In this document: positions 35,991 through 43,814 of the stretch, in pieces
Layout: the number at the start of each line of letters is the position of its first letter
How positions within the stretch are numbered: the first letter of the stretch is position 1
Assembly: GCF_000513195.1 (NCBI RefSeq)
Contig: NZ_CBVI010000102.1
Location: 1-51,646, forward strand
Direction of reading: 5' to 3'
DNA: 51,646 bases
Source: Bacteroides timonensis
GTDB lineage: Bacteria; Bacteroidota; Bacteroidia; Bacteroidales; Bacteroidaceae
Program-made: the position numbers and the translations under genes
Notes under the pieces: generated by a model
Told to the model about the DNA's origin: nothing
Databases searched by the model: none
Seen by the model: only the letters and a program-made list of their open reading frames with translations

Positions 35991-36003
35991 TGAACATCCT
36001 ACA

Positions 36004-36096
36004 ATGTATATCAAGCAAATCCTACAACGTGAGAGAATCATAACCGTACACGGTACTCATACAAAAGATGTAAAAAAATTAGGAGGTAACAAATGA
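36004..36096 (+). pseudogene. 30-residue frame, possible tail of a displaced toxin
   Basis: A short frame reading MYIKQILQRERIITVHGTHT and ending DVKKLGGNK. It is basic, and its stop overlaps the next start as ATGA (36093-36096), like a toxin end overlapping its immunity gene. The frame is open upstream to a stop at 35968. Arrays of orphan immunity genes in RHS loci often keep such toxin tails. Chance is possible. Confidence 0.35.
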
Positions 36097-36353
36097 TTAA
36101 AGAAGTGACATTATCTAAAAAAGAGTATGACTATCTTATACATTCTCTTTTAAAAGGACATGAGAATTTAATAAATAAAATCAAATTCTTCAATTCAACA
36201 GATTCTATAAAACTCTATTTAGATGAAGATACAGCATATGAAATCCGTGAATTGGCAAGTGATGAAGTCGCATTGCATTTTGATGAGAATTATGAGCCAA
36301 CAGAAGAAGGATGGATATTAGAACATTTTATTGACAAGTTTTACTTTGAATAA
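36093..36353 (+). CDS. Small acidic hypothetical protein, possible immunity protein
   Basis: An 86-residue acidic protein without signal peptide. A strong Shine-Dalgarno AGGAGGT lies 5 bp before the ATG, unusual next to its neighbours and a sign of different origin or high need. It starts MIKEVTLSKKEYDYLIHSLL and ends EEGWILEHFIDKFYFE, with helices rich in Asp and Glu. The ATGA overlap with the preceding short frame suggests it was once paired with a toxin. The family is not recognised. An immunity role is inferred from size, charge and place in the array. Confidence 0.55.
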   Translation: MIKEVTLSKKEYDYLIHSLLKGHENLINKIKFFNSTDSIKLYLDEDTAYEIRELASDEVALHFDENYEPTEEGWILEHFIDKFYFE

Positions 36354-36357
36354 ATTT

Positions 36358-36392
36358 CCGCCGCAGCGGATGTTCTTCATTCGCTGCGACGG
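36358..36392 (+). promoter_or_regulatory. GC-rich hairpin after the 86-aa gene
   Basis: CCGCCGCAGCG (36358-36368) pairs with CGCTGCGACGG (36382-36392) with one mismatch and a 13-nt loop. It stands out in AT-rich DNA, 5 bp after the stop, but has no T-tract. It may slow read-through into the next gene. Confidence 0.45.
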
Positions 36393-36440
36393 ATGGACGG
36401 AGAATAACATAAAACAAGGTTCCAATTTTAAGAACCCAAT

Positions 36441-37196
36441 ATGGAAAAGACAATTGATAAAAATATTATATTGTTTAATATTGCACTTGAGTATGACTTT
36501 ATAGACATCTCTATCATTACTTCTTGGGCTGATAACTATATTCTAAATAATGAAATAGATGTAACCGATTATTTCATTATTGAATTATCATGGGCTCATA
36601 CGAAAGAACGTATCCAAGAGCTTTTAATGGATGAAATTTATAAAAGACAAATTTTGTCTCTAAAAATTTCTGGTAACTTATTTTTTTTCTATTTGAAGCA
36701 ATATGATTTATCTTCCATTACGAACGTTATATTTGTGATAGACACACTATGGGGATTGACTAATGAAGTGGAATTTACTCAAAAAGAACTAACATCAATC
36801 TATTATATAGACGAGTGTCGTGACGAATATCTTGAAGGCATCATGAGTTTCAGCAAAGTCAGAGAAGCATTGCTTCTATTGTTAGAGCAGCCCAATATAG
36901 ATAAAGACACGCATGATCGCCGGAAAACCGCCATGCGTAATCTTTTGGAAGAGTATTCTTGTGACAAAGTCAACACGATGGACTTTTGCAACAAAATCTA
37001 TGAATGGTATGATATTGGCGACTATAAGGACGGAGCAGATCTAAATGAAAAGAAATGGCTTGATGAATTGAGCACAATAGCCGGACGATATTCTGAATTT
37101 AGCGAAGACCACAAGCCTGACCCGAAAGCTTTTACGACAGAATCAGACATAAAAGCAAAAGTCAGAGAGATACTAAAGCATATTCAACCGGAATGA
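36441..37196 (+). CDS. Hypothetical cytoplasmic protein, possible two-part immunity protein
   Basis: A 251-residue helical acidic protein with no signal or membrane segment. The first ~130 residues (IALEYDFIDISIITSWADNY, LSWAHTKERIQELL) resemble DUF2247-type proteins, a group often seen beside toxins; the match is from memory and loose. The last ~115 residues (VREALLLLLEQP, MDFCNKIYEWYDIGD, WLDELSTIAGRYSEF) have the layout of small helical colicin-type immunity proteins. It could therefore be a fusion of two immunity modules. It is in the same array and on the same strand as the others. AT content is high. Confidence 0.5.
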   Translation: MEKTIDKNIILFNIALEYDFIDISIITSWADNYILNNEIDVTDYFIIELSWAHTKERIQELLMDEIYKRQILSLKISGNLFFFYLKQYDLSSITNVIFVIDTLWGLTNEVEFTQKELTSIYYIDECRDEYLEGIMSFSKVREALLLLLEQPNIDKDTHDRRKTAMRNLLEEYSCDKVNTMDFCNKIYEWYDIGDYKDGADLNEKKWLDELSTIAGRYSEFSEDHKPDPKAFTTESDIKAKVREILKHIQPE

Positions 37197-37225
37197 GAGC
37201 AAGAATGTCAACATAAAAACAAAAA

Positions 37226-37753
37226 ATGAAAGAAGTCGATACGAAAGGAGTAAACAACAATAATGTATATTCTATTGAAATTACCTATGGGAAGCCCAAA
37301 CCCATAGATGAAGTGACCTTGCAAGATATGCAGGAAAATCCAATCTGGGTATTCGCATTAGATGAAGAAGACTCTGAGGAGATAGATGAAACCTGGCAAA
37401 AGCCAATATTAAATTACGACAGCGTAACACACGAATTAGTCGAAGCATATATCCTGATGAAAAGTACAGACGGGCAGTATGACATATCAGCAAATCTGGA
37501 TATAAAAAAAGAAACGCTAGATGATGTCACTTATTGGGAGCCGGAACAGGAATGTTGGATTCCGATAGATAATATCAAGAATTACAAAGAATTGCAATTC
37601 ATTGCTATTCCCAAAATCAAAAAAGAATCCGATGTTATCTTCGGATTTGATGATACGAGAAATACATTTTGTTCCATAAGAAGTCGGGGACAGTCAAAAG
37701 CCGAGAAGAGGAACCTGTTTTCTTTCTTTTCATCACTGTTTAGAAAAGAATAA
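37226..37753 (+). CDS. Stand-alone copy of the C-terminal immunity domain
   Basis: A 175-residue protein. From about residue 12 to the end it is nearly the same as residues ~180-342 of the protein at 34451, with six substitutions and no gaps (for example Asn to Ser and Glu to Gly). Only the first ~11 residues (MKEVDTKGVN) differ, giving it a new start. It therefore arose by a recent copy of one domain together with flanking DNA. The intact frame and own start suggest it is still expressed. It may hold off a related toxin variant, or be a by-product of recombination. Confidence 0.7.
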   Translation: MKEVDTKGVNNNNVYSIEITYGKPKPIDEVTLQDMQENPIWVFALDEEDSEEIDETWQKPILNYDSVTHELVEAYILMKSTDGQYDISANLDIKKETLDDVTYWEPEQECWIPIDNIKNYKELQFIAIPKIKKESDVIFGFDDTRNTFCSIRSRGQSKAEKRNLFSFFSSLFRKE

Positions 37754-37794
37754 TTCAGAATTGTATAGCATGATAAGAATAGAAAACAAACAAA
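37259..37794 (+). repeat. Direct repeat, copy B (536 bp)
   Basis: The partner of 34985-35520. The match stops sharply after AACAAACAAA at 37794, eight codons into the copied start of the next gene. Confidence 0.9.
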
Positions 37795-37805
37795 ATGTTT
37801 TTTAA
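37770..37805 (+). pseudogene. Truncated start of the 35496 gene
   Basis: The first eight codons (MIRIENKQ) copy the start of the gene at 35496 (MMRIENKQ there), then the frame reads NVF and stops. It marks the right edge of the duplication. Confidence 0.8.
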
Positions 37806-37829
37806 AGAATACGTTTTTGTGAGAAAAGT

Positions 37830-37878
37830 GTTCTTTGCAAAAGACGTTTCTTTAGGAAATACGTCTTTTACAAAGAAC
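37830..37878. repeat. Inverted repeat at the right edge of the island
   Basis: GTTCTTTGCAAAAGACGT (37830-37847) and ACGTCTTTTACAAAGAAC (37861-37878) are inverted with one mismatch and a 13-nt loop. It follows the last immunity remnant and may act as a terminator. Confidence 0.6.
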
Positions 37879-37911
37879 AATATAGCTTTCCCTTCACGCT
37901 ATTGAAAACAA

Positions 37912-37952
37912 AGAATGGGCATCACTTTCATCCATCAAGTGACACCCATTCT
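37912..37952 (-). terminator. Terminator of prfB
   Basis: On the minus strand AGAATGGG pairs with CCCATTCT across a longer stem (AAGTGA/TCACTT inside, small internal loop) and is followed by TTGTTTT. It starts 20 bp after the prfB stop. Confidence 0.65.
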
Positions 37953-37971
37953 CTTTATATGGAAATAAAAT

Positions 37972-39087
37972 TTATTCCTCTTGTCCCGCAAATTCCATCA
38001 GATACGCTTTGATGAAGCCATCTATCTTGCCATCCATCACTCCGTTGACATCCGAAGTCTGGAAGTTGGTTCGGTGGTCTTTTACGCGGCGGTCATCAAA
38101 TACATAGCTTCGTATCTGCGAACCCCATTCGATTTTCTTCTTTCCGGCTTCCACCTTGGCTTGTTCGGCCATGCGGTGCTGAAGTTCCTTATCATACAGA
38201 ATGGAACGTAACTGGCGCATTGCATTCTCGCGATTCTTGGGTTGGTCGCGGGTTTCCGTATTTTCAATCAGGATTTCCTCTTCCTCGCCCGTATACGGGT
38301 CTTTGAACTGATAACGCAGACGAACTCCGGATTCCACCTTGTTCACATTCTGCCCACCGGCACCACTGGAACGGAAAGTATCCCAGGAGATATTGGCGAC
38401 ATTGATGTTTACCTCAATGGTATCATCAACCAGCGGAGTTACAAAAACAGAAGCAAAAGAAGTCATACGCTTGCCCTGCGCATTGTAAGGAGATACACGC
38501 ACCAGGCGATGCACACCATTCTCCCCTTTCAGATAGCCATAGGCATAATCACCTGAAATCTCGATAGTACAGGTTTTGATACCGGCTTCATCCCCTTCCT
38601 GCAAGTTAGAAATGACAGCCTTGTAGCCATTGGTTTCGGCATAGCGCAAATACATACGCATCAACATGCTTGCCCAGTCCTGGCTTTCCGTGCCACCGGC
38701 ACCGGAGTTGATTTTCAACACACAGTCCATCTGGTCAGCTTCATCACGAAGCATATTTTTCAGTTCAAGCTCATCAATGGCAACGGAAGCTTTGGCATAA
38801 GCTTCATCTATCTCTTCCTCGGTTACAAGTTCGTCCTTATAGAAGTCAAAGGCCAATTGCAATTCATCCGATAATGTCTTTATTTCATTATAACCGGCTA
38901 TCCACTGTTGCAAACCTTTCACCTTCTTCATTTGTGCCTCAGCCGTCTTCTGGTCATCCCAAAAACCCGGAGCCTGCGTGCGCAACTGTTCTTCTTCTAC
39001 CTGGATCTTCTTTCCTTCGATGTCCAGATAGCGGTAGAGTGCCTCGGTGCGCTCTTTAATGCTTTTCAGTTGTTCTATGGTAATCAT
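37972..39087 (-). CDS. prfB: Peptide chain release factor 2
   Basis: A 371-residue class I release factor that ends translation at UGA and UAA. GGQ, which reaches the peptidyl-transferase centre, is at residues 244-246 in SGAGGQNVNK. The stop-codon recognition tripeptide region reads VSPYNAQGKR, with SPY where E. coli RF2 has SPF. The frame is continuous from the ATG: at the point where many bacteria have the CUU UGA C shift site (between Leu21 and Asp22, LYRYLDIEG), this gene reads CTG GAC, so there is no programmed frameshift. Length is normal. It has its own promoter, divergent from the M16 peptidase gene. Confidence 0.97.
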   Translation of the reverse strand: MITIEQLKSIKERTEALYRYLDIEGKKIQVEEEQLRTQAPGFWDDQKTAEAQMKKVKGLQQWIAGYNEIKTLSDELQLAFDFYKDELVTEEEIDEAYAKASVAIDELELKNMLRDEADQMDCVLKINSGAGGTESQDWASMLMRMYLRYAETNGYKAVISNLQEGDEAGIKTCTIEISGDYAYGYLKGENGVHRLVRVSPYNAQGKRMTSFASVFVTPLVDDTIEVNINVANISWDTFRSSGAGGQNVNKVESGVRLRYQFKDPYTGEEEEILIENTETRDQPKNRENAMRQLRSILYDKELQHRMAEQAKVEAGKKKIEWGSQIRSYVFDDRRVKDHRTNFQTSDVNGVMDGKIDGFIKAYLMEFAGQEE

Positions 39088-39135
39088 AATCTATGAAAAT
39101 AAACCTTCTTATTTAAAATATTTACTTTTTGAGTG

Positions 39136-39143
39136 CAAAGGTA
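39136..39143 (-). promoter_or_regulatory. -7 box of prfB
   Basis: TACCTTTG on the minus strand matches TAnnTTTG, 48 bp before the prfB ATG and 13 bp from the divergent promoter. Confidence 0.55.
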
Positions 39144-39156
39144 TGAAAAAAACGCA

Positions 39157-39164
39157 TATTTTTG
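39157..39164 (+). promoter_or_regulatory. -7 box of the M16 peptidase
   Basis: TATTTTTG matches TAnnTTTG, 26 bp before the chosen ATG at 39191. It supports that start over any upstream one. Confidence 0.55.
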
Positions 39165-39190
39165 CAGTTATCAATCTAATAAGTCAGCTT

Positions 39191-42109
39191 ATGAACAAAC
39201 TATTCCGACAAATTGGTTTAACGTTTATCCTACTGGTAGCGATAAGCTTAGGTAGTTGTACGTCGAAGTACAGCTACGAAACAGTACCCAACGATCCGCT
39301 GAAAGCGCGTATCTACACTCTGGACAACGGTCTGAAAGTCTACATGACTGTAAACAAGGAAACTCCGCGCATACAAACGTACATCGCAGTACGTGTAGGT
39401 GGTAAAAACGACCCCGCAGAAACGACCGGATTGGCTCACTATTTCGAGCACCTGATGTTTAAAGGTACCACAAACTTCGGTACTCAGAACTATGAAATTG
39501 AAAAGCCTTTGCTGGACCAGATCGAAGAACAATTCGAAGTTTATCGCAAGACTACGGACAGCCTTGAACGTAAAGCCATTTATGCAAGAATTGACAGTAT
39601 CTCCTACGAAGCGTCCAAATATGCCATCCCCAACGAATATGACAAACTGATGGCTGCCATCGGTGCCAACGGTACAAATGCCTACACCAGTTTCGACGTT
39701 ACTTGCTACACGGAAGACATCCCCAGCAATCAGATTGACAACTGGGCAAAAATTCAGGCAGAACGTTTTGAGAATTGCGTAATCCGCGGTTTCCACACTG
39801 AGTTGGAAACGGTTTACGAAGAAAAGAACATGTCGCTGACCCGCGACCCGCGCAAAGTTTACGAAGCAGTGCTTTCTTCTCTTTTCCCACACCATCCGTA
39901 TGGAACACAAACCGTACTTGGAACTCAGGAAGACCTGAAGAATCCTTCCATCACCAACATCAAAGAATATTATAAGAAATGGTATGTGCCCAACAACATG
40001 GCTATCTGCCTTTCCGGTGATTTCGATCCCGACCAGATGATTGCAACCATTGATAAATATTTTGGTGGTTTGAAACCGAATACTGATCTGCCGAAACTGG
40101 ACCTGCCGAAAGAGACCCCGATTACAACACCTGTTGTACGTGAAGTTATCGGCCCGGATGCCGAAAGCGTTGCTCTTGCATGGCGCTTCCCCGGAGCAGC
40201 CGACAAAGATGTGGAAACTTTACAAGTAGTTTCCCAGATACTCTATAACGGACAAGCCGGTCTGTTCGACCTTGACCTGACACAACAGCAGAAGACGTTA
40301 AGCTCTTATTGCTATCCTATGACCATGAGCGATTACAGTGCACTGTTGATGCAGGGACGCCCCAAACAAGGACAGACTCTGGACGAAGTGAAAGACCTCA
40401 TGCTGGGTGAACTGAAGAAACTCCGCGACGGCGACTTCGACGAAAAGATGCTGGAAGCCAATATCAACAACTTCAAACTGTATCAGATGCAGCAGTTGGA
40501 AAACAATGACGCACGTGCCGACATGTTCGTTGAGTCATTCGTAAACGGCAGCGACTGGGCAGACGAAGTAACCTCCCTCGACCGTATGTCAAAGCTGACC
40601 AAGAATGACATCGTAGCCTTTGCCAACAAATATCTGAAAGATGATAACTATGCCGTTATCTACAAAAGACAAGGTAAAGACCCGAATGAAAAGAAGATGC
40701 CGAAACCCGAAATCACTCCTATTGTGATGAATCGTGACACTGCCAGTACCTTCTTGAAAGAAATACAGGCAAGCGTAGTGACTCCTATCGAACCGGTATT
40801 CCTGGACTATTCCAAAGATCTTACCCAACTGAAAGCAAAATCGGATATTCCTGTACTTTACAAACAGAATACAACGAATGATATTTTCCAGTTGATTTAC
40901 CTCTTTGATATGGGTAACAACAATGACAAGGCACTCGGTACCGCTGCCCAATATCTGGAATACCTCGGTACTGCCGACATGACTCCGGAAGAGGTTAAGA
41001 GCGAATTCTATCGTCTTGCGTGCTCATTCTTTGTATCTCCGGGTAGCAAACGTACTTATGTCGTACTCTCCGGCCTCAACGAAAATATGCCTGCTGCCAT
41101 GGCTCTCTTCGAAAAACTGTTGGCAAATGCCCAGGTTAATAAAGAGGCTTATGCAAATATGGCTAACGATATTCTGAAATCCCGCAAGGACGCTAAGCTG
41201 AATCAGATGCAAAACTTCTCGCGCCTGGTGTCTTATGCCACTTATGGTCCGAAATCTCCGGCAACCAATCTGCTGACCGAAGCTGAGCTGACTTCTATGG
41301 ATCCGCAACAGCTTGTGGACCGTATCAAACAGCTGAGCAGCTTCAAGCACCGTATTCTTTACTATGGACCAAGCAACCAGGATGACCTGCTTGCCATCAT
41401 TAATAAAGAGCATCAGGCACCGGAAGCTTTGAAAGAAATTCCTGAAGGAAATAACTTTGAAGCACTATTGACGCCGGAAACGAAAATTTTCATTGCTCCG
41501 TATGATGCTAAACAAATCTATATGTCGCAAATCTCCAACAAGGGAGAGAAATTTGATCCTGCTGCTGAATCCGGTCGTCAACTGTATAACGAATATTTCG
41601 GTGGCGGCATGAATTCCATCGTATTCCAGGAAATGCGCGAAAGCCGCGGTTTGGCTTACTCGGCATGGGCCGGTATGTTGAAGCCAAGTTATCTGACAGA
41701 TCCTTATACTCTCCGCACCCAGATTGCTACGCAGAATGACAAGATGATAGATGCCATCAATACATTCAATGACATCATCAACAATATGCCTGAATCAGAA
41801 GCAGCCTTCAAACTGGCTAAAGACGGCATGATTGCCCGCATGCGTACCGACCGCACCATCAAGATGGATGTTATCTGGGATTATATCAGCGCTCAATATC
41901 TGGGACAGAATGTAGACAGCCGTATCAAGCTGTACAACGATGTGCAGAACATGACGTTACAGGATGTTATCGACTACCAGAATAAATGGATCAAGGGACG
42001 CACCTATACATACTGTATCCTTGGTGACAAAAAAGAGCTGGATATAAATGCTTTGAAAAAAGTAGGTCCGGTAATTGAACTGAAACAGGAAGATATCTTC
42101 GGATATTAA
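39191..42109 (+). CDS. M16 family zinc metallopeptidase lipoprotein
   Basis: A 972-residue protein. The start at 39191 gives a clear lipoprotein signal (ISLGSC); the frame is open further upstream but runs through the promoter. It has two M16 halves. The first holds the inverted zinc motif HYFEH (residues 83-87) and the downstream glutamate region (ETVYEEKNMSLTRDPRK). The second half (~530-970) carries the typical FGGGMNSIVFQEMRESRGLAYSA of the non-catalytic partner (quoted: MNSIVFQEMRESRGLAYS). M16 enzymes of this size degrade peptides inside a closed chamber; here probably on the periplasmic side. It stands alone and ends in a terminator. Confidence 0.93.
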   Translation: MNKLFRQIGLTFILLVAISLGSCTSKYSYETVPNDPLKARIYTLDNGLKVYMTVNKETPRIQTYIAVRVGGKNDPAETTGLAHYFEHLMFKGTTNFGTQNYEIEKPLLDQIEEQFEVYRKTTDSLERKAIYARIDSISYEASKYAIPNEYDKLMAAIGANGTNAYTSFDVTCYTEDIPSNQIDNWAKIQAERFENCVIRGFHTELETVYEEKNMSLTRDPRKVYEAVLSSLFPHHPYGTQTVLGTQEDLKNPSITNIKEYYKKWYVPNNMAICLSGDFDPDQMIATIDKYFGGLKPNTDLPKLDLPKETPITTPVVREVIGPDAESVALAWRFPGAADKDVETLQVVSQILYNGQAGLFDLDLTQQQKTLSSYCYPMTMSDYSALLMQGRPKQGQTLDEVKDLMLGELKKLRDGDFDEKMLEANINNFKLYQMQQLENNDARADMFVESFVNGSDWADEVTSLDRMSKLTKNDIVAFANKYLKDDNYAVIYKRQGKDPNEKKMPKPEITPIVMNRDTASTFLKEIQASVVTPIEPVFLDYSKDLTQLKAKSDIPVLYKQNTTNDIFQLIYLFDMGNNNDKALGTAAQYLEYLGTADMTPEEVKSEFYRLACSFFVSPGSKRTYVVLSGLNENMPAAMALFEKLLANAQVNKEAYANMANDILKSRKDAKLNQMQNFSRLVSYATYGPKSPATNLLTEAELTSMDPQQLVDRIKQLSSFKHRILYYGPSNQDDLLAIINKEHQAPEALKEIPEGNNFEALLTPETKIFIAPYDAKQIYMSQISNKGEKFDPAAESGRQLYNEYFGGGMNSIVFQEMRESRGLAYSAWAGMLKPSYLTDPYTLRTQIATQNDKMIDAINTFNDIINNMPESEAAFKLAKDGMIARMRTDRTIKMDVIWDYISAQYLGQNVDSRIKLYNDVQNMTLQDVIDYQNKWIKGRTYTYCILGDKKELDINALKKVGPVIELKQEDIFGY

Positions 42110-42132
42110 TATATCTGAGCAGTAAAACAGGG

Positions 42133-42166
42133 AAGGGTTGCATTGTCATGTAACCCTTTCTTTTTT
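42133..42166 (+). terminator. Terminator of the M16 peptidase
   Basis: AAGGGTTGCA (42133-42142) pairs with TGTAACCCTT (42149-42158), with one G-U pair, followed by TCTTTTTTT. Confidence 0.85.
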
Positions 42167-42241
42167 TATAATTTCTACCGGTTCTATTTATAAATACTCT
42201 TTATTACACAAAAAGTCCACCCTCCCCGCACTGTGATTACG

Positions 42242-42249
42242 TACATTTG
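42242..42249 (+). promoter_or_regulatory. -7 box of the GH28-GH95 pair
   Basis: TACATTTG matches TAnnTTTG, 49 bp before the GH28 start. No good -33 box is seen. Confidence 0.5.
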
Positions 42250-42298
42250 CCCCGTATTCTAATTTGTATCACATATCTAAAAGAGTATAAGACAGACC

Positions 42299-43774
42299 AT
42301 GAAACGTTTATTCATCTTTATTATGGGAGTAATGATGGCTGTGGTAGCCACGTCCCGCACGTTCGACATGAAACAATTGGGGGCTGATGCCAAAGGCATC
42401 AAGCCATGTACGAAACTGATTAACCAGACTATTGAAAAAGCAGCTTCGGAAGGAGGTGGAACCATCTATTTTCCTGCCGGGACTTATCTGACTGCTACTA
42501 TCCACATGAAAAGTAATATTACATTGCATCTGGAATCAGGTGCCATTGTGCGCTTCTCAGACAGGTTCGAGGATTATCTGCCTTTTGTAACCGCACGTTG
42601 GGAAGGAACCGTTATGCAAACCTTATCCCCACTGATTTACGCTCATTCGGCAGATAATCTGACCATTACCGGGCGCGGAACGCTGGATGGGAACGGACTG
42701 AAATGGTGGTTATGGGAATTTGAGACACGTAAGGTGATAAAGGAGAACGGTGGCAAACTACCTTCTCTGGATAAGTTACAGCAAATGTGGGTGGATGCCA
42801 ATAAGGACCTGGAAATATCCGATTACTATAAGCCTTCGCTGGAACGTAAAATGTTCCGTCCGCCTTTTATTCAGTTCTACGAATGTACGAATATCCTTAT
42901 TGAAAATGTGAAGATCATCAACTCTCCTTTCTGGACTGTCAATCCGGCCTTCTGTGATAACGTTACAATACATGGAGTAACCATCAATAACCCGTCAAGC
43001 AATCCTAAAGGGCCGAATACGGACGGTATCAATCCGAGTTCCTGCCGGAATGTACGTATCTCCGACTGTTTTATCAGTGTTGGAGACGATTGTATTACCA
43101 TCAAGTCCGGACGTGATGCCGACGGGCGTAAATATGGGAAAGCATGCGAAAACATCACAATCACCAATTGTATCATGCTTTCCGGTCACGGTGGAGTGGT
43201 CATCGGCAGCGAAATGTCGGGCGGTGTAAAAAGGATAGCTATATCCAATTGTGTGTTTGATGGAACGAATGCCGGTATCCGGTTAAAAGCATCCCGCGGA
43301 CGCGGTGGTGTAGTAGAAGATATACGGGTAGACAATATCGTAATGAAAAATATACAAGGAGATGCCTTTATTTTCGATTTATTTTATGACCGTTTATCGA
43401 AAGTGGAACCGGTAAGCGAACGTACTCCTATTTTCCGGAATATCCATTTAAGTAATGTTACGGGAAATGATATCAAGCGGATAGGCTATATAAAAGGTAT
43501 TGAGGAAATGCCTATATCGGAACTGTCTTTCTCCAACATGAACATAGTAGCCGGAAAAGGATTTCAAGCAGAAACAGCCACCGATATCCGTTTTAACAAC
43601 GTAAGTTTCACCGTAGAAGAAGGACCTTCACTCAACATCCGACAATGCAAGGATATATTCCTGAATGACGTGCGGACAAAGCAACCGATAGCCGGTCAGC
43701 CGGTAGTGGATTTAGAAACAATAGAAAACCTGTCAATCATTCATTGTGATTCCACACAAATTGTCAGGAAATAA
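42299..43774 (+). CDS. GH28 polygalacturonase-family enzyme
   Basis: A 491-residue secreted enzyme (signal to about residue 19) with a right-handed beta-helix. All four GH28 signature sites are present: NTDG at 240-243, GDDC starting at 262, GHG at 296-298 and Arg328 in IRLK. The two Asp pairs form the inverting catalytic centre. GH28 enzymes cleave galacturonic acid linkages in pectin, either homogalacturonan or rhamnogalacturonan. It is followed 40 bp later by a GH95 enzyme, so the pair probably works on a pectic side chain or backbone that carries fucose or L-galactose. There is no SusC/D next to it. Confidence 0.93.
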   Translation: MKRLFIFIMGVMMAVVATSRTFDMKQLGADAKGIKPCTKLINQTIEKAASEGGGTIYFPAGTYLTATIHMKSNITLHLESGAIVRFSDRFEDYLPFVTARWEGTVMQTLSPLIYAHSADNLTITGRGTLDGNGLKWWLWEFETRKVIKENGGKLPSLDKLQQMWVDANKDLEISDYYKPSLERKMFRPPFIQFYECTNILIENVKIINSPFWTVNPAFCDNVTIHGVTINNPSSNPKGPNTDGINPSSCRNVRISDCFISVGDDCITIKSGRDADGRKYGKACENITITNCIMLSGHGGVVIGSEMSGGVKRIAISNCVFDGTNAGIRLKASRGRGGVVEDIRVDNIVMKNIQGDAFIFDLFYDRLSKVEPVSERTPIFRNIHLSNVTGNDIKRIGYIKGIEEMPISELSFSNMNIVAGKGFQAETATDIRFNNVSFTVEEGPSLNIRQCKDIFLNDVRTKQPIAGQPVVDLETIENLSIIHCDSTQIVRK

Positions 43775-43814
43775 TAGAAGAAAAACAAATAGACCACTTA
43801 AAAAAATCTATAGT

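Noticed and set aside
34985..37794. Insertion-sequence ends
   Set aside because: The repeat is direct, contains coding sequence and encloses no transposase.
39047..39190. Upstream start for the M16 peptidase
   Set aside because: It would cross the divergent promoters and overlap the prfB start, and it hides the lipoprotein signal.
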